Made by a program: the position numbers and the translations under genes
Assembly: GCA_034925865.1 (NCBI GenBank)
Contig: JAYFRN010000027.1
Span: 1 to 64,000, forward strand
Direction: 5' to 3'
Source of the DNA: Oscillospiraceae bacterium
Lineage (GTDB): Bacteria; Bacillota; Clostridia; Oscillospirales; SIG627
Length of the DNA: 64,000 nt
Shown: positions 44,773 through 53,160 of the stretch, in pieces
Layout of the letters: each line of letters begins with the position of its first letter
How positions within the stretch are numbered: the stretch's first letter is position 1
The notes under the pieces: model-generated
Seen by the model: the letters and a program-made list of their open reading frames with translations, nothing else
What the model was told of the DNA's origin: nothing
Database searches by the model: none

Positions 44773-46272
44773 TTATCTTCTGAAAGCGACGACTTCGTCT
44801 GTCCTTTCCATGCTGAGAATTTTCCCTGTATTATCAAACTCATAACGGTAAACATAGCTTGCTCCGCCTATTGTAAACGAGCTTGTCATCGGAGAGAAAA
44901 ATGTGTCTGTTATGTTTTCCACACTCCAAATCAAATTCCCTTCATCGCTTATTGACAAAGCGGCGCCGAGGGAGCCTTTAGCAGAGTAAAATTCACGGGG
45001 GACGCCGCTTTCAATATCGCATTCAAGCAATACGGCAGTGAAATTATCCCGGACACGCTTCGTCAGCTCATCGTTAGGGATATTCAAATAATTATTGTCA
45101 AAGATATAATTCAGCACCGCCGCAATATCATACCGTCCTCCGGCTGTACCTTTACCTTCATTCAGCTTCGGCACAGAATAAGCGCTCAGATATACACTGC
45201 CGCCATATTCAATCATTCCGGTAATAAAATATTCATTATCGTCGGACGAATATGTGAAAGAATCCGAAAGAGAGCCGTCAGGATTTACTTTCATCATAAT
45301 ATTTCCGGTTTCATTATTATTCAGTAATATCAAATATCCGTCGCCGAGCTTTACCGCCGACTTTATTGCGGAGTTTCCAATTTCATTTTCTTTGAAACTG
45401 ATAACAGATCCATTCATATCGAGCTTTGAAAAGCATATGGATTTAAAATCGCAGCGGCTGAATACAGTTATCCTGTCGCCTTCATAAATCACACTCTCGA
45501 TATATTCGTTTTTTTGCGCGTTTGTAAGGGCTTTTTCCCAAAGGACTTTTCCGTCGGAATCAACCAACGCGATAAATCCGTTCGTTTTCTGTGCCGAAGA
45601 ATACGTAAGATTTTGTCCAAACGCGATCGTTTTGCCGTCCGCATCAACGCATTTTCCATCCACATAAAATCCAAGCTCAGTTTTCCATACTTCACGTCCG
45701 TCGACATATTTGGTCAATATTGTTTTATCGAATACATCAAATCCGAGAACGGAATCAAATTTATTGATCTCCTCGCTTTTATATTCTATTCCTTTCCCGG
45801 TTTGCGGGGTGATGATATAATAGCCGTTGTTTTTATAATTCCAAAGATTCTCCAGATCCTCTGGCGTGGGATCTTCTCTGAATATTTCATGTCCGCCGAC
45901 GTTTTTTTCAATTACTTCCGCGGTTTTGCCGTAAACGAATTTTCCGGTGGAAATATCGCGGTATACATTCTTGATATCGCTTCTCGTAAGCCCGTCCGCG
46001 TTCAGATTGTTTTCATTGAAAAACGCGACAGCCGCATTATATTCCCTTTCCTCCGCCGCCGCTGTCAATACGGAAACACCTCCGATAACAAACGTCAGAA
46101 CAAGAGCTGCCAATATCGCGGCGCGGAGCCTGAATTTTCTTTTTATGGGCGCCGTATATTGCACCTCGGGTGTTTTCAATGCTTCCGGGCAAAATGACAG
46201 AATTTTATCTTTGTCCGGCATTGGAATACTGTCAAGCTTTTGTACGATGGTTTTGATCTTTTTGGTTTTCAT
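44773..46272 (-). CDS. membrane-anchored partner of ECF sigma factor (anti-sigma-like)
   Basis: 499 residues. A short cytoplasmic N terminus (about 45 residues), one membrane span (AAILAALVLTFVIGGVSVLTA), then a large extracytoplasmic part with repeated beta strands of the kind GFIALVDSDGKVLWEKAL, GSVISFKENE and GNLIWSVENI, suggesting a beta-propeller-like sensor. It starts 17 bp after the ECF sigma gene. Position, topology and cytoplasmic tail suggest an anti-sigma factor, but no zinc anti-sigma motif is present in the tail, so the role is inferred. Confidence 0.6.
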   Translation of the reverse strand: MKTKKIKTIVQKLDSIPMPDKDKILSFCPEALKTPEVQYTAPIKRKFRLRAAILAALVLTFVIGGVSVLTAAAEEREYNAAVAFFNENNLNADGLTRSDIKNVYRDISTGKFVYGKTAEVIEKNVGGHEIFREDPTPEDLENLWNYKNNGYYIITPQTGKGIEYKSEEINKFDSVLGFDVFDKTILTKYVDGREVWKTELGFYVDGKCVDADGKTIAFGQNLTYSSAQKTNGFIALVDSDGKVLWEKALTNAQKNEYIESVIYEGDRITVFSRCDFKSICFSKLDMNGSVISFKENEIGNSAIKSAVKLGDGYLILLNNNETGNIMMKVNPDGSLSDSFTYSSDDNEYFITGMIEYGGSVYLSAYSVPKLNEGKGTAGGRYDIAAVLNYIFDNNYLNIPNDELTKRVRDNFTAVLLECDIESGVPREFYSAKGSLGAALSISDEGNLIWSVENITDTFFSPMTSSFTIGGASYVYRYEFDNTGKILSMERTDEVVAFRR

Positions 46273-46288
46273 TTCTGTTCCCTCCCGC

Positions 46289-46837
46289 TCACTTATATTC
46301 GGCTCTGAGTTTCTTGAGGGCGCGCTGGTATCTTTTTTGCGCCGCGGAAACGGTAAAAGACATTATTCCGGCAATTTCCTTATATGACAAGCCGGCATAT
46401 AATCTGAATATCACAATCTGTTTATCGTCTTCATCAAGAGAACCCAGAATTTCAAACACTTCAAGGCTTGCTGCTTGCGCGTTGTCTTCCGATATATCGA
46501 TTTCGTTTAATTCGTCCAATGGAATATCTGATTTTCTTTTTCTGACGACGTCAATCGATAGATGGCGGGTCATGGCGAGAATCCATGCCTTCGGATTGCT
46601 TCCCTGCCGGTATGTATCAGAATATTTGTATATTTCTATCATGGTATCCTGAAGGACATCCTCCGCGTCATGGTAATCTTTCAGGATTGCGTAAGCGACG
46701 GAAAAAATCATTCTTGACATACAATCATATATTACGGAAAGAGCCGTACTGTCGCCCTTCGAAAAATCAGCGATCGCTTTATCACATGTTTTTTCCATAT
46801 TGCTTCCGATCCCGCTGCCGCCGAAGCCAAAACGCAT
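46289..46837 (-). CDS. ECF-type RNA polymerase sigma factor
   Basis: About 182 residues. Region 2 (DCMSRMIFSVAYAILKDYHDAEDVLQDTMIEIYK, split as printed) and region 4 (DKQIVIFRLYAGLSYKEIAGIMSF, AAQKRYQRALKKLR) are clear, with no regions 1 or 3. The ATG 46837 follows AGGAGGTG at 8 bp. Its N terminus has an unusual Gly-rich stretch (MRFGFGGSGIGSN) ahead of the conserved part; an internal ATG at 46798 would remove it. It is followed by a membrane protein gene, probably its regulator. Confidence 0.9.
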   Translation of the reverse strand: MRFGFGGSGIGSNMEKTCDKAIADFSKGDSTALSVIYDCMSRMIFSVAYAILKDYHDAEDVLQDTMIEIYKYSDTYRQGSNPKAWILAMTRHLSIDVVRKRKSDIPLDELNEIDISEDNAQAASLEVFEILGSLDEDDKQIVIFRLYAGLSYKEIAGIMSFTVSAAQKRYQRALKKLRAEYK

Positions 46838-46922
46838 CAAGTATTCACCTCCTCGTGTTCACTCTATTATATATAGCGTTTCATGATGCCGGTTTCGGAC
46901 ATATATGCAAATTTTTTATACA

Positions 46923-47085
46923 TTACTTCAGAAACTCTTTTAACAAAAGAGAATATATGCGAGAGGATTCGCCCCAGGGATGATATCCAGTTCCGATATA
47001 AGCAAATCCGTATTTTTCATAATATCCGATATGATCTGTGTAGACAAATAGCCGTGAAAACCCGAAAGCAGAGAGATATGATTTT
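46923..47085 (-). pseudogene. GNAT acetyltransferase remnant (C-terminal part)
   Basis: Minus-strand frame ending with TAA at 46923-46925 reads SAFGFSRLFVYTDHIGYYEK then YGFAYIGTGYHPWGESSRIY and SLLLKEFLK. This is the C-terminal signature of GNAT N-acetyltransferases (YEKYGF followed by a Gly-Thr and aromatic residues). An in-frame TGA lies six codons upstream of this part and no start or acetyl-CoA loop remains. It lies next to two intact GNAT genes on the same strand. Confidence 0.65.
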
Positions 47086-47141
47086 CATTTTACTGACTTC
47101 CGGTAAATTTATTTTATTATATTACAGGTTATTTTCGCCTT

Positions 47142-47831
47142 TTAATTGCGTTTTCTCTTGTTTTTATCAGATTCGTCGAGTGCGGCACCCAGCGCAACAC
47201 CTATCGAGATACCGATACACATTCCTATTGCAATATTATCAAAGGAAGTGCCTATATACATTCCTATGCTCAGCCCAAGGCACATGTAAATACTGACAAA
47301 AGAGGATTTAGGTTTTTCAAGCTCAAAAAGCAATTCAGCTTTCTCTTCCTCGCTGCCTGTCTTAATAAATCCGCATTTAACGAGTACTTTTTTCGATGGT
47401 ATATTTATCGGATCGGATTCTATTTTCGCTTGAATATAATAAACATTCTCCTGAGAAAATGCCCATTCGCACATTTTCTGCAACGCCTCGGCCGCATATC
47501 CTTGATTTCGGTATGCTTCGTCGATACCGTATCCTATCTCTGTTTCGTGTCTTTCGTTTGCCGGACCCATAAAGCCGATGCTGCCTATCGATTTGTTTTC
47601 GTCTTTTAAAATTATCTGCCAATTAGTATACCATAAATAATCCCTCGGATGAGCCTCACATGAACGGCGCATTTCATCGTAAGCCGTGTTCAAATGCTCA
47701 TCTCTTATCTCTATAAATTCGTTTGATACGAGTCCAAGGACAGTTTCAAGCTTTTCTCTGCTTTGACATAACAGAGCCATTTGCTCGATCGTAAGCGGAA
47801 TTATACGCAAACGCTTTGATTTTAATTCCAT
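47142..47831 (-). CDS. GNAT N-acetyltransferase with C-terminal membrane tail
   Basis: 229 residues. Residues 1-175 are a GNAT domain of the RimJ/RimL type (SKRLRIIPLTIEQMALL, GSIGFMGPANERHETEIGYGI with the acetyl-CoA loop DEAYRNQGYAAEAL, and SKKVLVKCGFIKTG). The last 50 residues are unusual: two glycine-rich hydrophobic segments (YMCLGLSIGMYIGTSF and IAIGMCIGISIGVALGAAL) then a basic tail. The tail could anchor the enzyme to the membrane. Substrate unknown. Confidence 0.82.
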   Translation of the reverse strand: MELKSKRLRIIPLTIEQMALLCQSREKLETVLGLVSNEFIEIRDEHLNTAYDEMRRSCEAHPRDYLWYTNWQIILKDENKSIGSIGFMGPANERHETEIGYGIDEAYRNQGYAAEALQKMCEWAFSQENVYYIQAKIESDPINIPSKKVLVKCGFIKTGSEEEKAELLFELEKPKSSFVSIYMCLGLSIGMYIGTSFDNIAIGMCIGISIGVALGAALDESDKNKRKRN

Positions 47832-47848
47832 ATATACAGCTCCTTTTC

Positions 47849-47961
47849 TTATTTTCTCGCTATCGCCCGGTATTGTTCAGAAGAAATATCGGAGAATCCG
47901 AGAAACTCCCATGTAGACTTCAGCGTGTCACTTTTATCGCACTTTGGCGAGCCGTTAAATT
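47849..47961 (-). pseudogene. unassigned gene remnant
   Basis: A short minus-strand frame ending at TAA 47849-47851 reads FNGSPKCDKSDTLKSTWEFL then GFSDISSEQYRAIARK. It has protein-like composition but no start codon, being preceded by a stop. It may be the end of a deleted gene between two GNAT genes. I do not recognise the family. Confidence 0.25.
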
Positions 47962-47988
47962 ATTTTCATCTTTTAATCGCTTTCGAAA

Positions 47989-48474
47989 TTATTTATTCAT
48001 AACCTCATAGCAATCCCACTGTGTATCGTACATACTGCATTCTCCCCGTTTTACGAAACCGCATTTTTTATAAAGCGAAACCGCAGCGGGATTTGTCGGG
48101 CTTACGAGAAGAATGACGGCATCAAATCCCTTCGAAAATAAATCATCTTTTATATACCTTACAAGTGTTTCTCCGATTCGTCTGTTGTGCATATCACCGC
48201 GAACCGCCACGCGGAACAATCCGCACGGGTTTTTTATTTCCTTGCTCCAGCACCCGATATTTATATGCGCGCGTTCAACTTCGGCGCCGGCGGCCGCGAT
48301 AATGCCGCCGCAATCATCCTTTATTATATAAAGCGAGTTGTTTCTGATGTTTTGCGCAATATTCTCTGAGGACGGATAATATTCATCCCATGTGCATCCT
48401 GGAGTCCCGACAAGAGATTTGTATAACGCCATTATTTCGTCCGAATTTTCGAGTGATGCAAGCATAATTTTCAT
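47989..48474 (-). CDS. GNAT N-acetyltransferase
   Basis: 161 residues from ATG 48474, with TGAGGAC about ten bases upstream. Shows a GNAT fold: MKIMLASLENSDEIMALYKSL, then GLFRVAVRGDMHNRRIGETLVRYI with the acetyl-CoA loop RxxRIGE, and AVSLYKKCGFVKRGE near the end. A longer in-frame reading of 46 residues upstream is translated from repeat copy H and is not part of the protein. Substrate unknown. Confidence 0.88.
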   Translation of the reverse strand: MKIMLASLENSDEIMALYKSLVGTPGCTWDEYYPSSENIAQNIRNNSLYIIKDDCGGIIAAAGAEVERAHINIGCWSKEIKNPCGLFRVAVRGDMHNRRIGETLVRYIKDDLFSKGFDAVILLVSPTNPAAVSLYKKCGFVKRGECSMYDTQWDCYEVMNK

Positions 48475-48532
48475 ATGTGTAATTGTCCTCAGCATTTTCA
48501 ATAAAATTATCTTATATGACGTTAGAGTGATT

Positions 48533-48638
48533 CTATTAACCCGGTAATTAAATAATGACCGCTTATAGAGAGAAAAGGCTCTAGCATATAGGTTTTTTCT
48601 CTTATAAAGCAAGGATTATTTATTGTCGAATTAATAAT
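48533..48638. repeat. palindromic intergenic repeat, copy H
   Basis: CTATTAACCCGGTAATTAAA at the left, core AGAGAGAAAAGGCTCTAGCA then TATAGGTTTTTTCTCTTATA, right arm GGATTATTTATTGTCGAATT-AATAAT. Lies between the GNAT gene and the spoIIIA operon. Confidence 0.8.
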
Positions 48639-48764
48639 CAATGCCGCCATTATAAAGTGATTGATTATCATAATATATTAATGATCGGAATTTGTCAATC
48701 ATATTTACAGTGTCTGGATTTTAATGATATAGTAATTTGCCGTGTAATTATTGCCATTTAATAA

Positions 48765-49820
48765 GTGACACTTATAATCATATATAAAGCCTTGGCTGCA
48801 TTTTCCGCAAATCGGACGCATATATTCTATCAGAATAAAACACAAGACATTCAATCTGCGGAGGCGAACATAAACACATCCGATGCTTTTGAATACGCGC
48901 TCAGGTTTTTGCCCGAAAACGCCGCGCGCGCGGTCTCATTATTTGAAAACAGACGCGATATATGCGAAATAAGGCTTCGAGAAATGCGTCCCGTTTCTCT
49001 TTCCATGAGTTATGGAAACATCTTTATAGATATTGAAGGACAGCGCTGCACTCCGGAAAGCGGGATAGTTTCATCTCAAACAGATATCGCCCGGACAGTA
49101 AATCTGCTATGTGAAGGCAGCGTATACCGTCATATTGAAACCATCAGGAACGGCTATATAATAACACCCGGCGGAATACGCGCCGGATTATGCGGAGAAA
49201 GCTTTCCGGATACCGAAAGCGGCCGATTTGGTATGTCTTCCTTTACCGGTATAAATATAAGAATACCTCGCTATGTACGCGGCGCGTCAGATAAGCTTGT
49301 TTCGTATTTCCGCCGCCATCAATTCGGGTCTATTCTTATATTTTCGCCTCCCGGAGCCGGCAAAACTACAGTATTACGCGATTTCGCAATCAGGCTTTCA
49401 CGGGGCGATACAGGCCAAATGAAAAAGGTAGCAGTAATAGATGAACGGAAGGAGCTATTTCCGCCTGACTGCGGTTACGAACGCGGAGCGCATCTTTTGG
49501 ATGTGCTTGGAGGTTATAAAAAAGCGACCGGGATAGAAATAGCTTCTCGGGTTCTGTCTCCCGACGTTATAGTATGCGATGAAATAGGCGCAGCGGAAGA
49601 TCCTGAAGCTCTGATATCCGCCCACCGATGCGGTGTCAGCTTTGTTGCTTCGGCTCACGCCGTAAATATTAAGGAGCTGATTTCAAAGCCTAATATAAAA
49701 TGTATGTTTGTAAGCGGAAGCTTTGAATATTACGCCTCGATAAATCATCTCCCCGGCGAAAAATTCAGATCGGAAATCAATGTTTATCCCGCAGACGATT
49801 TGAAATGGGAAAGGATATGA
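48765..49820 (+). CDS. spoIIIAA: stage III sporulation protein AA (SpoIIIAA ATPase)
   Basis: Cytoplasmic ATPase of the SpoIIIA-SpoIIQ channel between mother cell and forespore. Walker A is FSPPGAGKTTVLRDFAI; ICEIRLREMRPVSL, RHIETIRNGYIITPGGIRAGLCG (split) and VIVCDEIGAAEDPEAL follow. The first conventional start is GTG 48765, but it has no ribosome site and the first 35 residues are not typical. A GGAGG at 48860-48864 lies five bases before an in-frame ATA (48870), which would give about 316 residues, close to the usual length of the family, so a rare AUA start is possible. First gene of the operon; in Bacillus it depends on sigma-E. Confidence 0.92.
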   Translation: MTLIIIYKALAAFSANRTHIFYQNKTQDIQSAEANINTSDAFEYALRFLPENAARAVSLFENRRDICEIRLREMRPVSLSMSYGNIFIDIEGQRCTPESGIVSSQTDIARTVNLLCEGSVYRHIETIRNGYIITPGGIRAGLCGESFPDTESGRFGMSSFTGINIRIPRYVRGASDKLVSYFRRHQFGSILIFSPPGAGKTTVLRDFAIRLSRGDTGQMKKVAVIDERKELFPPDCGYERGAHLLDVLGGYKKATGIEIASRVLSPDVIVCDEIGAAEDPEALISAHRCGVSFVASAHAVNIKELISKPNIKCMFVSGSFEYYASINHLPGEKFRSEINVYPADDLKWERI

Positions 49821-49826
49821 TATGGA

Positions 49827-50333
49827 ATGATAACGAAAGCGGTTGGGTTGTGTCTTGTATTCATAACGCCTGTTATTGCCGGCTATTATGCCTCAAATCA
49901 GGTAAGAGCCGAATGTGCACAGCTTTACGGGTTAATAAAATTAATAAAACACGCAAAGCGTAAGATATCCGGATTCATGACCAGACAGGAGGAAATTTTC
50001 GACGATTTTGATGATGTAGCACTCGAAAGGTGCGGATTCTTAGATTGTCTGCGAAATCAGAAGCTCATATCGGAGGATTCTCTTCTGCGTACCGCGGTGG
50101 TTTCCTTTGAAAACCGCCTTTCTGTAAGCCCGGCGGCAAAATCGGCGCTGTTCGAATTTTCTGAAAGCTTTGGTAAGCTTTCCGCCGAAGAACAGTCCGA
50201 AAGCTGCGATTCGTGTGCCGCGGCGTTGAATGAGCTTTATGATGAGTCAAGATCACGCGCGGATATCCGGGCTAAGTTATGCAGGACGATAGGCTTTTCG
50301 GCCGGTGCGGTCGCCGCTATCATGTTGATATGA
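49827..50333 (+). CDS. spoIIIAB: stage III sporulation protein AB
   Basis: 168 residues, normal length. A first membrane span (LCLVFITPVIAGYYASNQV), a helical middle part and a final hydrophobic segment (IGFSAGAVAAIMLI) are seen. GspF-like component of the SpoIIIA channel. Six bases separate it from spoIIIAA. Confidence 0.92.
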   Translation: MITKAVGLCLVFITPVIAGYYASNQVRAECAQLYGLIKLIKHAKRKISGFMTRQEEIFDDFDDVALERCGFLDCLRNQKLISEDSLLRTAVVSFENRLSVSPAAKSALFEFSESFGKLSAEEQSESCDSCAAALNELYDESRSRADIRAKLCRTIGFSAGAVAAIMLI

Positions 50334-50364
50334 AAGTCGTAAATCAATTAGAACGGGGATAACA

Positions 50365-50559
50365 ATGGAAGTAGGTTTGATTTTAAAAATCGCCGGCATC
50401 GGTTTAATTGTCGCCGTCGCTTATTCGGTGCTTTCAAGAAGCGGACGGGAAGAACAGGCCGCGCTCGTTTCTCTGGCCGGCGTGGTTATTGTACTGTTTA
50501 TGATAATATCCGAGATAGACCGCCTGTTTACCTCGGTAAAAGATATTTTCGGTTTATGA
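50365..50559 (+). CDS. spoIIIAC: stage III sporulation protein AC
   Basis: 64 residues with two membrane spans (LILKIAGIGLIVAVAYSVL and ALVSLAGVVIVLFMIISEI). Length and pattern, including the short SRSGREEQA loop, are those of SpoIIIAC. Overlaps spoIIIAD by 4 bp. Confidence 0.92.
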   Translation: MEVGLILKIAGIGLIVAVAYSVLSRSGREEQAALVSLAGVVIVLFMIISEIDRLFTSVKDIFGL

Positions 50560-50948
50560 CTGTTTTTAAAATATGCCTTGTCGCGTTATGCGCGCTTTCG
50601 ATTATTCTGATTGTACGACAGTATAAGCCGGATTACGGTGTTTTCATTTCACTGTGCGCCGGAATAGCCGTACTTACATATGCGCTTTCACAGATTGTAC
50701 CTATTTTCGAATTCGCATCGGCAATGGCGGAAGACACAAGCTTTTCCGATTATTTCGGAATAATGCTTAAAGCCGTCGGCATCGGCATTGTTTCGTCATT
50801 TACATGTGAGCTTTTACGCGACGCGGGAGAAACATCGCTGGCATCTAAGGTTGAGCTTTGCGCCAAAGCTGCGATTCTTTTGCTCGCCCTTCCGGTTTTC
50901 AGCGCTTTGATTAACGGCGCTATCGGCAATGTACAAACAGGTGCATAA
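50556..50948 (+). CDS. spoIIIAD: stage III sporulation protein AD
   Basis: 130 residues, hydrophobic with several membrane spans (FKICLVALCALSIILIVRQY, VFISLCAGIAVLTYALSQIV, ILLLALPVFSALINGAIG). The GIGIVSSFTCELLRDAGETSLASKVE segment is well conserved in the family. Overlaps its neighbours by 4 bp upstream and 20 bp downstream. Confidence 0.92.
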   Translation: MTVFKICLVALCALSIILIVRQYKPDYGVFISLCAGIAVLTYALSQIVPIFEFASAMAEDTSFSDYFGIMLKAVGIGIVSSFTCELLRDAGETSLASKVELCAKAAILLLALPVFSALINGAIGNVQTGA

Positions 50949-52089
50949 GCTCACAGTCGTTGTCGCCGCGGTTTTTATCGTCTTATTTTTAGCGCAAGGA
51001 GCATATGCGGCAGATAATCCCGATACCGTAACGGAGCAATCGGATATAGGTGTTTCCAATGAGCTCGGCGATATGATAAGCGAGGCCGCCGGAGCGGACA
51101 AACTCAATGAATTTATTCCGGATTCGATAAAGGATTCGGCTCCGGACGCGGATGTTCTTTCAGGAGACAAGGCATACGAAACGCTTTTCTCGATGTTCCT
51201 CGGAGTTTTTGCAAATTCGCTTAGGGGAGAGCTAAAGTTTTTCGCCGGATTATGCGGATTCATAATGCTAAGTGCGCTTATATGCGCGCTTCGACGGACA
51301 TATACCTCAGATATGGAGCTTTTTGAAATCGTCTCGGTGTTATGCCTGTCGGCATATGCTTACAGCATTGTCGGAACTGCATTTGATGCCGCTTCTCACT
51401 ACATAAAGGAGCTTAATATCTTTATAAAGTGTATGCTCCCGGTAATGACATCTCTTTATACTCTCGGGGGCAATGCCGCATCCGCCGCCGTTCAGAACAC
51501 AGGCATATTTTTAGCTTGTGAGCTTCTCGATACGCTGTGTGCTGAAGTTTTACTGCCGCTGCTAAGAATAGGATTTGCATTTTCTCTCGCTTCAGCCATA
51601 TCTCCCGCTCCTCTTGCGGGAATTTCCAAATTTTTAAAAAACTTAATGAGCGGCCTTTGCGTTGCGATGATGACGCTTTTCGGAACTGTATTGTATTTTC
51701 AGACCTCTCTTGCCTCGGCTGCGGATACCGCACTTTTACGGACAGCGCGGTTTGCCGCGGGAACTTTTATTCCCGTCGTTGGTTCGCTCGTAGGCGAAGC
51801 CGCTAAAACAGTCGGAGGCGGTATATCCGTAATTAAATCAACTACAGGCTTTTTTGGCATTGCCGTTATCATTTATATACTCGCAGTCCCGATCATAGGA
51901 ATTTTCACGAAAAAGCTGTCGATAGGATTCGCTTCTCTTTGCGCCGGACTTGTCGGCGCCGCCCGTGAAGAAGCATTTTTAAAAGAACTCGGAGAGCTTT
52001 TTAATATACTTTTGGCATTTTTGTTTTCGACGGGCATATATTTTATTATAGCTCTTACAATATTTATCAAAACGGGGGTATCGGTTTGA
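50929..52089 (+). CDS. spoIIIAE: stage III sporulation protein AE
   Basis: 386 residues. A signal-like N terminus (LTVVVAAVFIVLFLAQGAYA), then an extracytoplasmic region and about seven membrane spans, including LKFFAGLCGFIMLSALICAL and KSTTGFFGIAVIIYILAVPI. Multispanning channel component. Overlaps spoIIIAD by 20 bp and spoIIIAF by 4 bp, which fits tight cotranslation. Confidence 0.92.
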   Translation: MYKQVHKLTVVVAAVFIVLFLAQGAYAADNPDTVTEQSDIGVSNELGDMISEAAGADKLNEFIPDSIKDSAPDADVLSGDKAYETLFSMFLGVFANSLRGELKFFAGLCGFIMLSALICALRRTYTSDMELFEIVSVLCLSAYAYSIVGTAFDAASHYIKELNIFIKCMLPVMTSLYTLGGNAASAAVQNTGIFLACELLDTLCAEVLLPLLRIGFAFSLASAISPAPLAGISKFLKNLMSGLCVAMMTLFGTVLYFQTSLASAADTALLRTARFAAGTFIPVVGSLVGEAAKTVGGGISVIKSTTGFFGIAVIIYILAVPIIGIFTKKLSIGFASLCAGLVGAAREEAFLKELGELFNILLAFLFSTGIYFIIALTIFIKTGVSV

Positions 52090-52604
52090 TCGAAGCGATA
52101 TCCGGGTGGGTCGTATCGGTGCTTACAGCCGCGTTTTTATGCGCCGTTGCTTATTACATAACACCGGAAGGTAAAACAGGTACGGCGCGTACTGTTAAAT
52201 TCGTTTCATCGCTGATAGTGGCCGCAATAATCGTGATACCCGTTTCACGAGCGATATCCCATACGGATGATATATGCCGTATGGCAGAAAAATTCGCCGC
52301 CGGTCCCGCAAATGAAGCTATGCCTCTATCCACCGGTAATGCTGATAAGCTCTACGCCGAATGGACAGCTTCACAAAGCGCGCAGCTTATCGCAGACGGC
52401 GTGAGTCAAAGTGTGTATGAAAAATTCGGAAGAGAGGATTTTGAAATTAAAGTCATATCTGAAACCTCCGGGCTTCAAACAAAGATCACCAAAATTATTG
52501 TATTTTACGGCTCTGACAACTTTCCGGTGTCGCAAATCACGGAATACATAAGTGAGACATATCAAATTCCATCGGAGGCAATCAAAACAAATGAAACAGG
52601 CTGA
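52086..52604 (+). CDS. spoIIIAF: stage III sporulation protein AF
   Basis: 172 residues with two N-terminal spans (WVVSVLTAAFLCAVAYYI and VKFVSSLIVAAIIVIPVSR) and a soluble C-terminal domain ending QITEYISETYQIPSEAIKTN. Overlaps spoIIIAE by 4 bp. Confidence 0.9.
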   Translation: MIEAISGWVVSVLTAAFLCAVAYYITPEGKTGTARTVKFVSSLIVAAIIVIPVSRAISHTDDICRMAEKFAAGPANEAMPLSTGNADKLYAEWTASQSAQLIADGVSQSVYEKFGREDFEIKVISETSGLQTKITKIIVFYGSDNFPVSQITEYISETYQIPSEAIKTNETG

Positions 52605-53139
52605 GCATGAAACGCCCGAAAGCGCCCGCGTCCCCGGTTTAAAAGGGCTGTTCCTATCGGTAAACCGTAAGGAAGTCTGGATTTTCGTGCTGTTGTTTAT
52701 TCTTGGCATCGCACTCATTCTGCTTTCACGCGGGGGAGACGAAGCTGCCGTGTCAGCGGTTCCGGAATCCAGTGAATTCAACACAGAGGAATTCACATCT
52801 CGGGTAGAGCAAAAGCTAGGCTCAATGATATCCGGAATCAAAGGAGCGGGCAGAGTCAGTGTCATGGTTACGATCGATACCGGCACAAGAAAAATATACG
52901 CAGCCCAAACAAATACAAAATCCTCCGGAGTCCAAAACGAATCAAGTGAGGAATTTGTCTGGTCTCAGGATAAAAGCGGAGCTAAAACGCCAGTATTGAT
53001 CGCAGAACAGACGCCATCTGTGCGAGGAGTAGCGGTTGTTTGTGAAGGAGCCATAAATTCGGAGGTACGTAAAAAGGTCATTGAACTTGTCTCATGCGCA
53101 TTGGATTTGCCAACCAATAAAATCTGTGTCACAAATTGA
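52591..53139 (+). CDS. spoIIIAG: stage III sporulation protein AG
   Basis: 182 residues from ATG 52591 (GGAGG about ten bases upstream, 14 bp overlap with spoIIIAF). One membrane span (WIFVLLFILGIALILLS), then the ring-forming domain with EEFTSRVEQKLGSMI, GAGRVSVMVTIDTGT, VLIAEQTPSVRGVAVVCEGA and the C-terminal VIELVSCALDLPTNKICV. Forms the large ring of the channel in the intermembrane space. Confidence 0.92.
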   Translation: MKQAEHETPESARVPGLKGLFLSVNRKEVWIFVLLFILGIALILLSRGGDEAAVSAVPESSEFNTEEFTSRVEQKLGSMISGIKGAGRVSVMVTIDTGTRKIYAAQTNTKSSGVQNESSEEFVWSQDKSGAKTPVLIAEQTPSVRGVAVVCEGAINSEVRKKVIELVSCALDLPTNKICVTN

Positions 53140-53160
53140 GTGCTTTTTGGAGGAAAATAC

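Noticed and set aside
46585-46983. Plus-strand reading frames across the ECF sigma gene start and the GNAT remnant
   Set aside because: They lack family motifs and ribosome sites; the minus strand explains the region better.
48780-48870. Sigma-E promoter just upstream of the proposed spoIIIAA start
   Set aside because: GCATAT is present near 48819 but no convincing -10 element follows at the right distance, so I did not list it as a feature.
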